From positions 2,294,001 through 2,358,000 of the forward strand of contig NZ_CP046606.1 in assembly GCF_030408355.1 (NCBI RefSeq): DNA of 64,000 nucleotides, given 5' to 3'. The stretch comes from Corynebacterium afermentans subsp. afermentans (GTDB lineage: Bacteria > Actinomycetota > Actinomycetes > Mycobacteriales > Mycobacteriaceae). Shown piece after piece: positions 20,398 through 29,700 of the stretch. Made by a program: the position numbers and the translations under genes. Position 1 is the stretch's first letter, and each line of letters begins with the position of its first letter. The notes under the pieces were generated by a model. That model worked only from the letters and a program-made list of their open reading frames with translations, ran no database searches and was not told where the DNA came from.

Positions 20398-21831
20398 GGT
20401 TGCGTCCCTTAGTGTGGTGTAACGCTTGCTGATGGTGGGCCCTGGGAAATACAGGGGCGGCCATCGTCAGTAACCTTTCGACTCAACTACCACATCTCAC
20501 CGAAAGGCACATGACGATGACCGCTGCACCGCATTCTATCGACCCGACAACCTATCTGGATGATCTGCTCGCTCAAGCCTCCCCGGATCTGATGCGCCAG
20601 ATGCTGCAAGGGTTTATCAACCAGATCCTCTCCGCCCAGGCCGACACCGTCTGCGGCGCCGAATACGGCGTTGCTTCCACCGAGCGGGTCAACCACCGCA
20701 ACGGGTACCGCCACCGCGACCTCGACACCCGAGTCGGCACCATCGATGTCGCGGTGCCGAAGCTGCGCCACGGCGCGTTCTTCCCGGACTGGCTGCTAGA
20801 GCGCCGCTCACGAGCCGAACGGGCACTATCGACTGTGATTGCCACCTGCTACCTCAAAGGGGTCTCCACCCGCCGAATGAACGATCTGGTGGCAACCCTT
20901 GGGATTTCTCACCTGTCGAAATCGCAAGTCTCGCGCATGTCGGAAGAACTCGACGAGATGGTCGCAGACTTCAGAAACCGCCCACTGGATCCCGGCGGGT
21001 ACTCCTACCTGTCGTGCGACGCGTTGACGATCAAAGTGCGCGAAGGCGGCCGGGTGGTCAAATGCTCCGTGCTGCTTGCCACCGGTGTCAACGCCGACGG
21101 GTACCGCGAAATGCTCGGCATGCACGTTGCCACTGCGGAATCCAACGCGTCGTGGAAAGGCTTCTTCCAAGACTTAAAAGCCCGCGGGCTTCGCGGTGTC
21201 TTCCTTATCACCAGTGATGCTCATGAGGGCATCCAGCACGCGATATCTGAAGTGCTGCCTGACGCGTCCTGGCAGCGGTGTCGCACCCATTTCGCGAAAA
21301 ACCTTTACGAAAAGGTGCCGAAAACCCAGTGGCCGATGGTCTCGGCGATGTTCCAGACGATCTTCCAGCAACCCGACGCCCAATCCACCTGGGGACAAGC
21401 CCGCGAAGTCGTTGACCTGTTGGAGCCGAAGTTCCCCCAGGTTGCGGCGTATCTGGAGGAATCACTCGATGAGGTGCTGGCGTTTACCGCAGCGCCGAAA
21501 CCGGTCTGGACGAAGGTGTGGTCAAACAACCCCACCGAGCGGTTAAACCGGGAGATCCGCCGGCGCACCGACGTCGTGGGTATCTTCCCGAACCGCGAAT
21601 CGATCATCCGGCTTGTCGGCGCCGTCCTTGCCGAGCAACACGACGATTGGATCCAACAAAAACGCTACATGTCACTATCTGCACTCGAGCACACCAAACA
21701 CCTCATGCACCAACCCAACCCCCACACAGGAGATGATCATGGTGACCACCACCAGCTAACCGCCTAACAACCCCCCAACTTCATACCGAGCCGAAAGCAC
21801 AAACGGCTACACCACTACACGGGACTTGACC
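20398..21831 (+). mobile_element. IS256-family insertion sequence, complete
   Basis: 1434 bases. The terminal inverted repeats begin GGTTGCGTCCCTTAGTGTGG on the left and GGTCAAGTCCCGTGTAGTGG on the right (read inward). The 8-base direct duplication ACCGCTTG flanks it at 20390-20397 and 21832-21839, as expected for IS256-type transposition. The single transposase gene is full length. It interrupts the second copy of the unknown gene. Confidence 0.93.
20511..21767 (+). CDS. IS256-family (mutator-type) transposase
   Basis: 418 residues. The DDE catalytic set is visible: Asp in YLSCDALTIKVREG, Asp in FLITSDAHEGIQHAI followed by WQRCRTHFAKNL, and Glu in NNPTERLNREIRRRTDVVG. It catalyses cut-and-paste or circle-forming transposition of the surrounding element. 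No frameshift seen, so probably active. Confidence 0.96.
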   Translation: MTMTAAPHSIDPTTYLDDLLAQASPDLMRQMLQGFINQILSAQADTVCGAEYGVASTERVNHRNGYRHRDLDTRVGTIDVAVPKLRHGAFFPDWLLERRSRAERALSTVIATCYLKGVSTRRMNDLVATLGISHLSKSQVSRMSEELDEMVADFRNRPLDPGGYSYLSCDALTIKVREGGRVVKCSVLLATGVNADGYREMLGMHVATAESNASWKGFFQDLKARGLRGVFLITSDAHEGIQHAISEVLPDASWQRCRTHFAKNLYEKVPKTQWPMVSAMFQTIFQQPDAQSTWGQAREVVDLLEPKFPQVAAYLEESLDEVLAFTAAPKPVWTKVWSNNPTERLNREIRRRTDVVGIFPNRESIIRLVGAVLAEQHDDWIQQKRYMSLSALEHTKHLMHQPNPHTGDDHGDHHQLTA

Positions 21832-21953
21832 ACCGCTTGCCCAAGCTCCCGCCCAGAAGCGTCAATCTCACCGAAACGGTTCGCAACAATTACCCGGCCC
21901 CCAACGTGCGTTCCCGCCGCCTTAGCCCCAATTTTCCAAGTTTTCATCCCCAT
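21832..21953 (-). pseudogene. 5' part of the IS-split unknown gene
   Basis: It starts at an ATG giving GMKTWKIGAKAAGTHVGG, nearly identical to the start of the intact paralogue, and diverges after VIVANRFGEIDASGRELGQ, where the insertion sequence cuts it. The non-coding DNA upstream (to about 22090) is also duplicated from 18484-18625. Confidence 0.85.
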
Positions 21954-22050
21954 GCCCGGCAGCCTACGTCGCACCCCGCGCGAGCACAGCCCCTCACGTG
22001 CTCATTTCAGTGGACATCCGCCTATCGACGCACCAAAGGTTGCCAACCGC

Positions 22051-22090
22051 AAACAGTTGGTGCGCACCCAATTGTCCGCAATGCGGAGTT
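22051..22090. repeat. Short interspersed repeat, copy C
   Basis: ACAGTTGGTGCGCACCCA then TTGTCCGCAATGCGGAGT. It sits upstream of the split gene with a GCCTATCGACG copy at 22021, mirroring copy B. Confidence 0.75.
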
Positions 22091-22091
22091 G

Positions 22092-22346
22092 TTAGAGCCA
22101 GTCTGCGCCCTTGTCATCGAGATCGACCAATGGCGGCCCACCGCAGTCGTACGCTGGTAGCTCATCTGCAGCATTTGACCCCGCCGATTCCCCAGCCCGC
22201 CCCAGCACCTGACGAAGGTCGCTCTTTACAGCCGCCACCTTGGCTGCCTCGAGAATGTTCGAGGAGAGATTGATGGAGGTGCTCATGCCGAAGAGCCTAT
22301 TGAGCGTCAACGCTTCAGGCAATAGCTCCATGTCCGGCAGTTTCAA
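22092..22346 (-). CDS. Short open frame, possible remnant downstream of hipB-like gene
   Basis: 84 codons, acidic C-terminus (PPLVDLDDKGADWL), no recognised motif. It occupies the place where a hipA toxin gene would normally follow hipB but shows none of the kinase motifs. It may be the decayed end of such a gene or not be coding at all. Confidence 0.3.
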   Translation of the reverse strand: MKLPDMELLPEALTLNRLFGMSTSINLSSNILEAAKVAAVKSDLRQVLGRAGESAGSNAADELPAYDCGGPPLVDLDDKGADWL

Positions 22347-22360
22347 AACTTGGCGGACTC

Positions 22361-22405
22361 AAACAGTTGGTGCGTACCCACTTGTCCGCAATGTGGAGTC
22401 CGCAA
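22361..22405. repeat. Short interspersed repeat, copy D
   Basis: ACAGTTGGTGCGTACCCA, then TTGTCCGCAATGTGGAGT and CCGCAA, one core mismatch from the other copies. It lies at the 3' side of the HipB-like gene. Confidence 0.72.
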
Positions 22406-22415
22406 GGGGCGACGC

Positions 22416-22640
22416 TCAAAATCGCCCCAGCTCATCAGCTCTATGCACGACGGGTTCAAGGTCGTACCCGAGCACGGCAAGAACGTCGATCACCTTGCCA
22501 ATCTCGGCCGTCGGCTTACCGTGCTCCAGCTCCCGAAGGAACCGGTCCGACACGTCGGCAAGCTCGGCGACCTCCAGTTGGGTCAGCCTCCGCTCCTTAC
22601 GCTGGGCGCGCACAAAGCTGCCGAGTGCCTCTATGTCCAC
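22416..22640 (-). CDS. HipB-like XRE-family regulator, orphan antitoxin
   Basis: 74 residues, with RRLTQLEVAELADVSDRFLRELEHGKPTAEIGKVIDVLAVLGYDL. This is the standard HipB helix-turn-helix plus the conserved LGYDL end. HipB normally represses and neutralises the kinase toxin HipA, encoded directly downstream. No hipA is present here, so it may be a leftover. The start is GTG with GAGGAGA upstream. Confidence 0.85.
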   Translation of the reverse strand: MDIEALGSFVRAQRKERRLTQLEVAELADVSDRFLRELEHGKPTAEIGKVIDVLAVLGYDLEPVVHRADELGRF

Positions 22641-22863
22641 GTGTCTCGTCTCCTCGCTGACCGTATGCTGTTACGGAACGTTCGCACCGAATCTGTTCCT
22701 ATAGGCCGTGAGGTTAGCGCAAAACAGCGCATTTCGGTGTGTTCGCTCCGACTTGGAGGCACGCGCCCTCATTTTCAGATCGGCACGTTCGTTCCGCCGA
22801 GGGCAAGCTGGCAGGGTGGTCTCGGCCGCATACACGCAGCGATCTGCCTATCTACGCACCGGC

Positions 22864-23250
22864 TTAGCCCAGCGGCGCGTAGCCAAAGTCACCGCGCTGC
22901 ACCTGACTGCGGGCATTCGGGTCGAAGGTTGCGCACAGGGCTGCCGCCACGTAGCGCACACCGCCTGCCGGCGAAGAGGAGCCGACGCGCTCGGCGCAGT
23001 TCTCCAGGGCTGGCAGGCCGATACTCTCCCCGGGCGAAGTCATGGAGAAGAAGGACGCGGCCATCATGGTGTTGCCATCGGCGCGCACGTATTCCGAAGA
23101 GCCCTTAATAGCTTGCCAAGCAATCGCCCCGACGGGATCGGTGCGGAACTGGTCCCGCTCAGTTGGGGTCAGCTCGGCGTTAGCAGCAGGCACGGACAGT
23201 GTTGTGATGAGCAGTGCTGCTGTTGCAGCAAGGAGAGGAAACTTTTTCAT
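22864..23250 (-). CDS. Small secreted protein
   Basis: A 128-residue protein with a signal peptide (MKKFPLLAATAALLITTL, cleavage near ANA), then a compact polar domain with two cysteines (ENCAERV, AALCATF). Unlike the four other small exported proteins here it lacks the C-terminal membrane segment. The region GAIAWQAIKGSSEYVRADG is distantly like DUF732-type secreted domains, which is a weak resemblance. TAGAGT is 6 bases before the ATG. Confidence 0.75.
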   Translation of the reverse strand: MKKFPLLAATAALLITTLSVPAANAELTPTERDQFRTDPVGAIAWQAIKGSSEYVRADGNTMMAASFFSMTSPGESIGLPALENCAERVGSSSPAGGVRYVAAALCATFDPNARSQVQRGDFGYAPLG

Positions 23251-23352
23251 AGGAACACTCTATCTCCCGCGCCACAGTTTTCCTCGGCATTGCCGACCCC
23301 GGCTTAACTGATGGCGCTGCGCAACTGTCGAATCTCGGCAGGCCCCACACGG

Positions 23353-23371
23353 CGCAATGCGGAGTCCGCAA
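23353..23371. repeat. Fragment of the short interspersed repeat, copy E
   Basis: GCGCAATGCGGAGTCCGCA only; the left half is missing. It lies in the gap before the GIY-YIG gene. Confidence 0.55.
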
Positions 23372-23441
23372 GGGCCGACGCATCGGTAACCTCCGTCACC
23401 TCAAGCTGAGTCGGTTTGGGTTTCGGATTACGCTCAACCAC

Positions 23442-24398
23442 ATGGGTTCCCCGAAGACGCTGCAGCTTTTCATGATGGACGGCACCGCCGCCGGGCCGAT
23501 CAAGGCTTCAATTCGAAATTGGGTCGGGCGGGTGTATTCGATTCCGCGAACCGAGCTCAATTCGGAAGAGTTGCGCCGCCGCCCTGAGCTCAACCACCCG
23601 GCGGTGTACTTTCTGGTGGGCACAAACCCGGAGACGGATAAGCCACGGATCTACATTGGGCAGACCGCACCACGGCAGAACGGGGTAGCGTTCGCCCGCG
23701 CCGCCGAGCACGCGCGCAGTGAAGACAAGGACTTCTTCAACCGCATCATCTACGTAGTTGTTGTGGATGACTCCTGGGGTGCCACCGAGATCACCTTCCT
23801 GGAAAACGCGTTCCACCAGCGCGCTATCAGAGCAGACCGATATGAGATAGCGAACGGCAACACCCCGTCCGCCGGCAGTGTCAGCGAGGAGACGCAGGCA
23901 GAGCTCGACGAGTTCATCGAGAACACCAACCTGATCATCAGCGCATTGGGTATCTCCGCGTTTCAACCGAAGGCGACCGCGGGGAAGTCGTCGGCTGTGC
24001 ACTCCTCAGGCACAACCCTGAATCAACAAGCAAAAGAGGAAGAACCGACGTTTGAACTTACCGTTCCACGGCATGGAGTACAGGGCCTGGGCCAACGCAC
24101 CGCAGACGGCTTTTTAGTGCTGGCAGGTTCGACGCTCCGGAAAGAGCTTCTGCCCAGCGCCGCGCGAGGTGTCCACGCAACCCGGGACCGCTATGCGGAC
24201 CAGATTCAAAACGGCACGTTGCTCTCAGATCTCGAATTCACAAGCCCATCGGCTGCTGCATCGTTTCTCGTCGGCGGTGCTGCGAATGGGCGAAGGCTTT
24301 GGCACCTCCAAGAGGAGCCAACCACCACGCTGGCGGATTGGGAGGACCGCGAAGGCGACGAGGCAGACCACCAGGCAGCGCAGCCCGAAACGCTCTAA
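23442..24398 (+). CDS. GIY-YIG nuclease-fold protein with DUF4357 domain
   Basis: 318 residues. The N-terminal half has the GIY-YIG pattern as AVYFLVG...RIYIGQT with the helix FARAAEHAR, followed by a Glu in TEITFLENAF. The C-terminal half (about 205-305) matches DUF4357: DGFLVLAGS...FTSPSAAASFLVGGAANGRRLW. Proteins of this design accompany restriction and defence loci and may cut or bind DNA. TACGCT is 7 bases before the ATG. It converges on the helicase gene with a 4-base overlap, so it has its own promoter. Confidence 0.88.
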   Translation: MGSPKTLQLFMMDGTAAGPIKASIRNWVGRVYSIPRTELNSEELRRRPELNHPAVYFLVGTNPETDKPRIYIGQTAPRQNGVAFARAAEHARSEDKDFFNRIIYVVVVDDSWGATEITFLENAFHQRAIRADRYEIANGNTPSAGSVSEETQAELDEFIENTNLIISALGISAFQPKATAGKSSAVHSSGTTLNQQAKEEEPTFELTVPRHGVQGLGQRTADGFLVLAGSTLRKELLPSAARGVHATRDRYADQIQNGTLLSDLEFTSPSAAASFLVGGAANGRRLWHLQEEPTTTLADWEDREGDEADHQAAQPETL

Positions 24399-26731
24399 CC
24401 CTCCGGCAGCAGCTCCGACCGCTCGCCGACGGTAGTCACCACCAGTGCGTCGCGGGCGCGGGAGGCCGCCACGTACAGCAGTGAGCGCTCGCGTTGGAGG
24501 GCGGCGCGGGCGTCCTCCTCTGACAGGTTCTTTAGGCGGAAGCGCAGCGGCATGATCTCCTTGCCCACGCCCATGAGGATCACGTGGGTGAACTCCATGC
24601 CCTTGGCGCCGTGCATGGTCATCACACTGACCTGCTCGTGGGAGGCCAGTTCCGCATTTTTGGTCTGCACGGCGTCGATGCCGTGGTCTGCAAGTCCGGC
24701 CACCACGCGGGAGAGCTGCCCGCGGGTGCGGCACATCACGCCGACGCGGACCTCCTTGTGCGTGCCCTCCTCGGCCGCACGCTCGGCTTCCTCCAGCCAC
24801 ACGTTGATCAAGCCAGCGGCTACGGCAAATTCTTCGTCCTCGGACGCCGCGGTCACGATCATCGGCGCTGGGCCGGACCTCGCGGAGCGGTACTTCCCAA
24901 CGGAATCCTTATCACCCTCCGCGTCCAGGAACTCCATGTCGCCGCCAACCAAGATGCGCAGCGCATAATCCAGGTTCTCCTTGGTGGTGCGGTAGTTCAG
25001 CGTCAGGCGCTGGGATGCTCGCCCGCGGGTGGAGATGCCGAAGTGCGACAGGGTCAGCGGATGGCCGTAGATGCGCTGGTGGGAGTCCTCGGCCAAGAAC
25101 ACGTCGTTAGGCCCATGCGCCACGCACGCGCGCAGGAAGCGCCAGTGCCCGGCGTTGAAGTCTTGGGCCTCGTCGACCACCACGTGGTCGAACAGCGACC
25201 CGCCGCCGCGCTCGTAGCGCACGTTCAAAATCTCTGCACCCACGGCGGACATGGTGGGCCAGAACAGCTGGCCATCGATGGCTTGGGTCTGCATCAGCGA
25301 CTCCAGCACGGCCCACACCTGCTTGCGCTGCTTGCGGTTCAGGGGCGTGCCGCGGCCGGTGCGGGCGACCTTCAGGTACTCCGCCAAAGACACAATCCCG
25401 TTGGCCAGCACCACGGTCTCGTACTCGGCCTGCAGGAACGCCTCATTAGCAATCTCGCGCGGCAGCTCCTCCGGGGCGGACTCCACCGCGCCCTCCCACA
25501 CCTGGCGCGCTGCCATGTCGGTGTACGGGCGCACGCGCGGGGCGGTGACGCCGAGCACGCGCCGGGTGGCCTCTTCCGTCTCCTCCACAGAGCCGAGGGA
25601 GACCACCTTGCGCACCACGGCATCGATGTTGTCCACCCACACGCCGTCCTCACCAGGCTCGCCGGCCTCCGGGTAGGAGGGACTCAACGCGTTGAGCTGG
25701 GACTTCAACCCTTGCGCCAGACCCTTGGTAAACGTGGTCAGCAGTACGCGCGGGCCGGCCCCCGCAATATGCCCCGCGGCCAGGTTGTTCGCGCGGTGCA
25801 CCGCCACCACCGTCTTGCCGGTACCAGCGCCGCCGAACACGCGCGCGGACCCGGAGTAGGAGTTCTCCGCCATACGGCGCTGCTCCGGGTGGATGTACAC
25901 GCGCCATTGGTCGAAATTGCCGGACTCGATCACGCTGCGCAGGGACTCGGTCTCCACGTCGTCCACGTACGCGAACTCCAGCTCCGCAGCCGCCTGACGC
26001 AGGCCCGCCAGCAGGCGCGCATCCTCGGACTCGGCAGCCTCCGCAGCCGAAACCTTGCGCAGCCCCAGCGACTCGCGCGTTTCCTCCACCGAGTACCCCG
26101 CCACCAGAGCGAGCACCGCTTCGTGCTCCCACTTCGGCCGGGAGGCAAGCAGCGCGTCCAGCCCGTCCTCGGACTCGAGTGCGAGCACCTGCTCAGTCAG
26201 CGCGGGATCAATGCCCAGCTCGTCCCACAGCATCGAAGGCGTGAGCCCTTCCAGCGCCTCACGGGGCGCGGGCGATGGCTTATCCGCGAGCTCCGCAACA
26301 ACCCCCTGCTGCGCCGCCAGTTCACGCGCGGCCTGGGCTGCAGCTTCCGCCTTCGCCTGCGAGTCCTCGACAGGCTGAACGCTCTCAACCGCATCTTCCT
26401 TGATCAGCGTCGTAATACCGTTGATCGGGTTCACGTCCAGGCGCAGCCGCGCCGGGTCCAGCCGCTCAGCCTTGAGGTTGCCTTCGTCGTGCGAGTCCAC
26501 GTCCACAAGCACGAAGTGGTGCGTGTCCTTGTCTTTGATCTCAAAGAGCACGGCGCGGAACTGGTCGTTGACGCGGCCGGTACGCACGCGCTTGTCCACG
26601 GCGTTCGTGAGCGTCTTGATCTTCAGCGACGGGTTCGTCGGGTCCACCGAGAGCTTCTGCAGGAAGTTCATCGTCGGCTTCATCAGCGCGCCGTCGATGT
26701 CCAACCCGCTGTACAGGCTAAACGTCACCAT
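24395..26731 (-). CDS. UvrD/Rep-type (SF1) helicase of the defence operon
   Basis: 778 residues. The Walker A GGAGTGKTVVAVH is near residue 300, Walker B DEAQDF near 517, and the C-terminal motif GAKGMEFTHVILMG near 710. The roughly 290-residue N-terminal extension includes DKRVRTGRVNDQFRAVLFEI, reminiscent of a RelE/ParE-like fold; that is inference. The gene starts 6 bases after the DUF1998 helicase, with AAGGAG embedded in that gene's last codons, so the two are coupled. It probably unwinds DNA as part of the defence complex. It is longer than Gabija GajB, so I do not call it that. Confidence 0.9.
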   Translation of the reverse strand: MVTFSLYSGLDIDGALMKPTMNFLQKLSVDPTNPSLKIKTLTNAVDKRVRTGRVNDQFRAVLFEIKDKDTHHFVLVDVDSHDEGNLKAERLDPARLRLDVNPINGITTLIKEDAVESVQPVEDSQAKAEAAAQAARELAAQQGVVAELADKPSPAPREALEGLTPSMLWDELGIDPALTEQVLALESEDGLDALLASRPKWEHEAVLALVAGYSVEETRESLGLRKVSAAEAAESEDARLLAGLRQAAAELEFAYVDDVETESLRSVIESGNFDQWRVYIHPEQRRMAENSYSGSARVFGGAGTGKTVVAVHRANNLAAGHIAGAGPRVLLTTFTKGLAQGLKSQLNALSPSYPEAGEPGEDGVWVDNIDAVVRKVVSLGSVEETEEATRRVLGVTAPRVRPYTDMAARQVWEGAVESAPEELPREIANEAFLQAEYETVVLANGIVSLAEYLKVARTGRGTPLNRKQRKQVWAVLESLMQTQAIDGQLFWPTMSAVGAEILNVRYERGGGSLFDHVVVDEAQDFNAGHWRFLRACVAHGPNDVFLAEDSHQRIYGHPLTLSHFGISTRGRASQRLTLNYRTTKENLDYALRILVGGDMEFLDAEGDKDSVGKYRSARSGPAPMIVTAASEDEEFAVAAGLINVWLEEAERAAEEGTHKEVRVGVMCRTRGQLSRVVAGLADHGIDAVQTKNAELASHEQVSVMTMHGAKGMEFTHVILMGVGKEIMPLRFRLKNLSEEDARAALQRERSLLYVAASRARDALVVTTVGERSELLPEG

Positions 26732-26737
26732 GGTGTT

Positions 26738-29700
26738 TTACTCCTTACCCAGCAGCGCCGCCGGGATCGTCTCTGGCGAGAGTGTATCGGGGTACAGCAG
26801 CGTCCAACCTTGCTCGCGAAGCTTGGCTTCGGCACCCGCGTAGGAGGCGTCCTGCTCAATCAACAGCGCAATGCGCAGCTCGGTCCAGGACACGGCGGTG
26901 GGGATGGAGCCGATTTCCTCGCCGATCTCCTCGGTCGGCGCCGCACCCGCGTCCACGAGGGTGCGCAGCGCGGCGGCCACGTCGGCTTCGTCCTCGAACT
27001 CCTCGATCGCCTCGGCCCACAACCCACTCACCGCGGTCTCGACGGCACTTTGCTTATCGACGACCTCCGGTTGCCCAACCATCTCCCCATCACCGACCGC
27101 AACAGTGACGGCGTTGTTGGCCAGCCACATGATGTTGGCGAAGCGCAGGAAGTCGCGCCAGTTGTCGGTGGTGATGGAGCCGGGTTCGGTGGCGTCGACG
27201 TGCAGGCGGCGCAGGGCCACTGCACCATCCGCCAGGGTTCCGTCGAAATGGACCTCGCTGCGGAAGGTCAGGCGCCCACCACCCGGGATGCGTGAGGGGC
27301 GAAGCGACCCGCTCAGCATCCGCAGCAACGCCTCGTCCATGAGCGCGTACGAGGCCCTGTTCGGCTCGGCCAAGTAGGTCAGCAGCTGGGTGATGGGGGA
27401 GGCCTTGAGGAAAGCAATCTCGTTGTTGCCGATGCCCTCCATGTCACGCGCGCGTTCCTCGGCCTCCTCGCTCACCCACGTCGGTGCTGCGGCACCGACC
27501 TTCACCTCTTGCGCGAACCAGTCCAGGCCGGCATCAGTGACGTTCCACGGCAGGATCTGCTTATCGGTGTGGTGCAGGCTGTTGCGCTTTTGGATGTCCG
27601 AGGGGAAGCGGTAGTGCTGCGGGCTGAAGTGGAACGCGGCGCCGTCGGTGTACACGGCCACCGGCCGCACAAGCGGGTTACGGCGGTGCTGGAAGAGGAA
27701 GTCCGGGCGGGTGTAGCCGTAGTCGTGCTGTTCGCGCATGGACCACTCCTCACCGGACGAGAACGTGATGTGCCACTCCACACCGCCGGCGTTGGCGATG
27801 TCCTTGACGGTGGCGTGGCGCGCCTCCAGGGTCTCGCGCAGCATCTCGCGGAAGCGCACCTCCAGGTTGGAGGACTGATCCAGCTGCGGCGCCTCCGTCT
27901 GCGGCTCCCACGTCACCTTTAGGGGATCGGTCTCTGCCGAGGGGTGGTCCTGGTTAGTCAGGATCGCACGCAGCGCGCGTTCTGCGGCGGCGCGGGAGGT
28001 AACGTCGATCTGCTGCCAGCGGGTGTACGGCAACAGGCACTCGGGGCAGGCGAGGCGCTCGTCATCCTGGCAGGTGCACTCCGCGACCTTCGTAAACGCC
28101 TTTTCCAACAGCCGGCGAACGTCTTCGGGCGAGGCGAACTGGGAGAGGTAACCGGTGCCGCCGGGGACGTTGTCGTGCATGAGCAGCGCCTCGACGGTGC
28201 CGCCGCGGTCATCCGGCACGCGGACGGTAACCACACCCAGGTGGTCCGGATCGCCGCCGAGCACCTCCTTGAAGCCGAGCTTGATCGCGGCAGTCAACGA
28301 CGGGATGGTCGCCTTGTCGCCCGCAGTGAGCATCACCGGCACGTGCAGCAGCACGCCCTGGGTCTGCAAAGTGCGAGACAGCGCGACGGTGACGGACTCC
28401 TCCTCGCGGGCGTTGCGCTTCGGGCACCAGGGGCGGTGGTCCCACTTGGAGTTCGTGCCCTTCTGCGAGTCCAGGTGCCCGCAGTAGTTGCAGACGGTGA
28501 ACATGGGCGCATCGATCTCAGTGTTGGCGAAGATGCGCTTCATTGCGGGCCCGCGGCCCAGGTTGAACCAGCTCAAGTTCACGTACCGCAGGTACTCCGC
28601 GCCGAAGCCTTGGGAGAGGAACCATTTACCACCGTGACCGCCTTCCGGCACGGAGAAGCTCAGGGCGGTGTGGTAGTTCAGTTCGCGGCGGTCGTCGCGT
28701 GAGTCGTCGATAAGCGCATTGCCCCGATCCACCTCCGCTGACACGCGGCGCATGCGCACCGTATCCAGCACCTGGCCGTTGTCGGCGAAGGTGTCCGCAC
28801 TGCAGGAGGGGCACGCCCCGGCTGTGGCCCCTTTGCGCACGGGCTCGGCGTAGGAGCACTCGGGGCACAGGCGCCACCGCTCGATGTCCGCGCCGTTGAA
28901 GCCGACCTCGACCGCGTCCACGGTGGCGGCGATGCCGCGGGCGTAGAAGGTGTTGCCCGGCGCGAGCTCGTGAAGCGCGGAGGACACACCGCGGGAGAGT
29001 TCGAAGGAGTCCGGGTCGATCTGCATGGTGGTCGGGTTGAGCTGGGAGACCACCACGGACAGCTCCACCGCATCATCCAATAACGTGAAGTTGGGCAGCA
29101 GCCCGTAGCGCTCCATGGAGCTGATCCAGTGTTCGCCGAGCAGGATGTCGTTGAGGTCCTTGGCAGTGCGGTGGTACGCCGCCTTCGTGCTGCGCTTGTC
29201 GCGCTCCAGCTCCGCGTCGGCGTTTTCGGTGCCCGCGTTCGGGTCCACCTTGGCATCCAGGGCACTTAGCTGGTCTTGGAGGGTGCTCAGCCGCGTGGTG
29301 AACGCCTTGACTTCGCCGTCCCAGAGTCTGCGGGTGCGCTCCATCTCGCCCGTGAGCGAGTCGGGTCCCTGCCCGCACGCCCATGCGCGCACCCCGTCCA
29401 CGGTGGTCGCGTCCACGGACCCTGCCACCGTGGCCAAAAACGCGTCCACGCGGTCCTCCACGCCGGCCGCGATGTCCTCGCCGAGCGCCTCTACCAGCGA
29501 GACCTTGCGGGTGCTGAATACGTCGCGCGAATACTTCACATCCAGCCCGCTGTTGCGGAACGACAATGTGTCCACCAAGTACGCCGTGGTCTGCCGGCGC
29601 AGGATCTCGGTGGCGGAGAGGAACGCCGCCGGCGGCACCACGGTGCCCGCGATCACAGACAGCGGCTGGTTCAGCTTCGGCAGCATGCTCCCGCGTCCCT

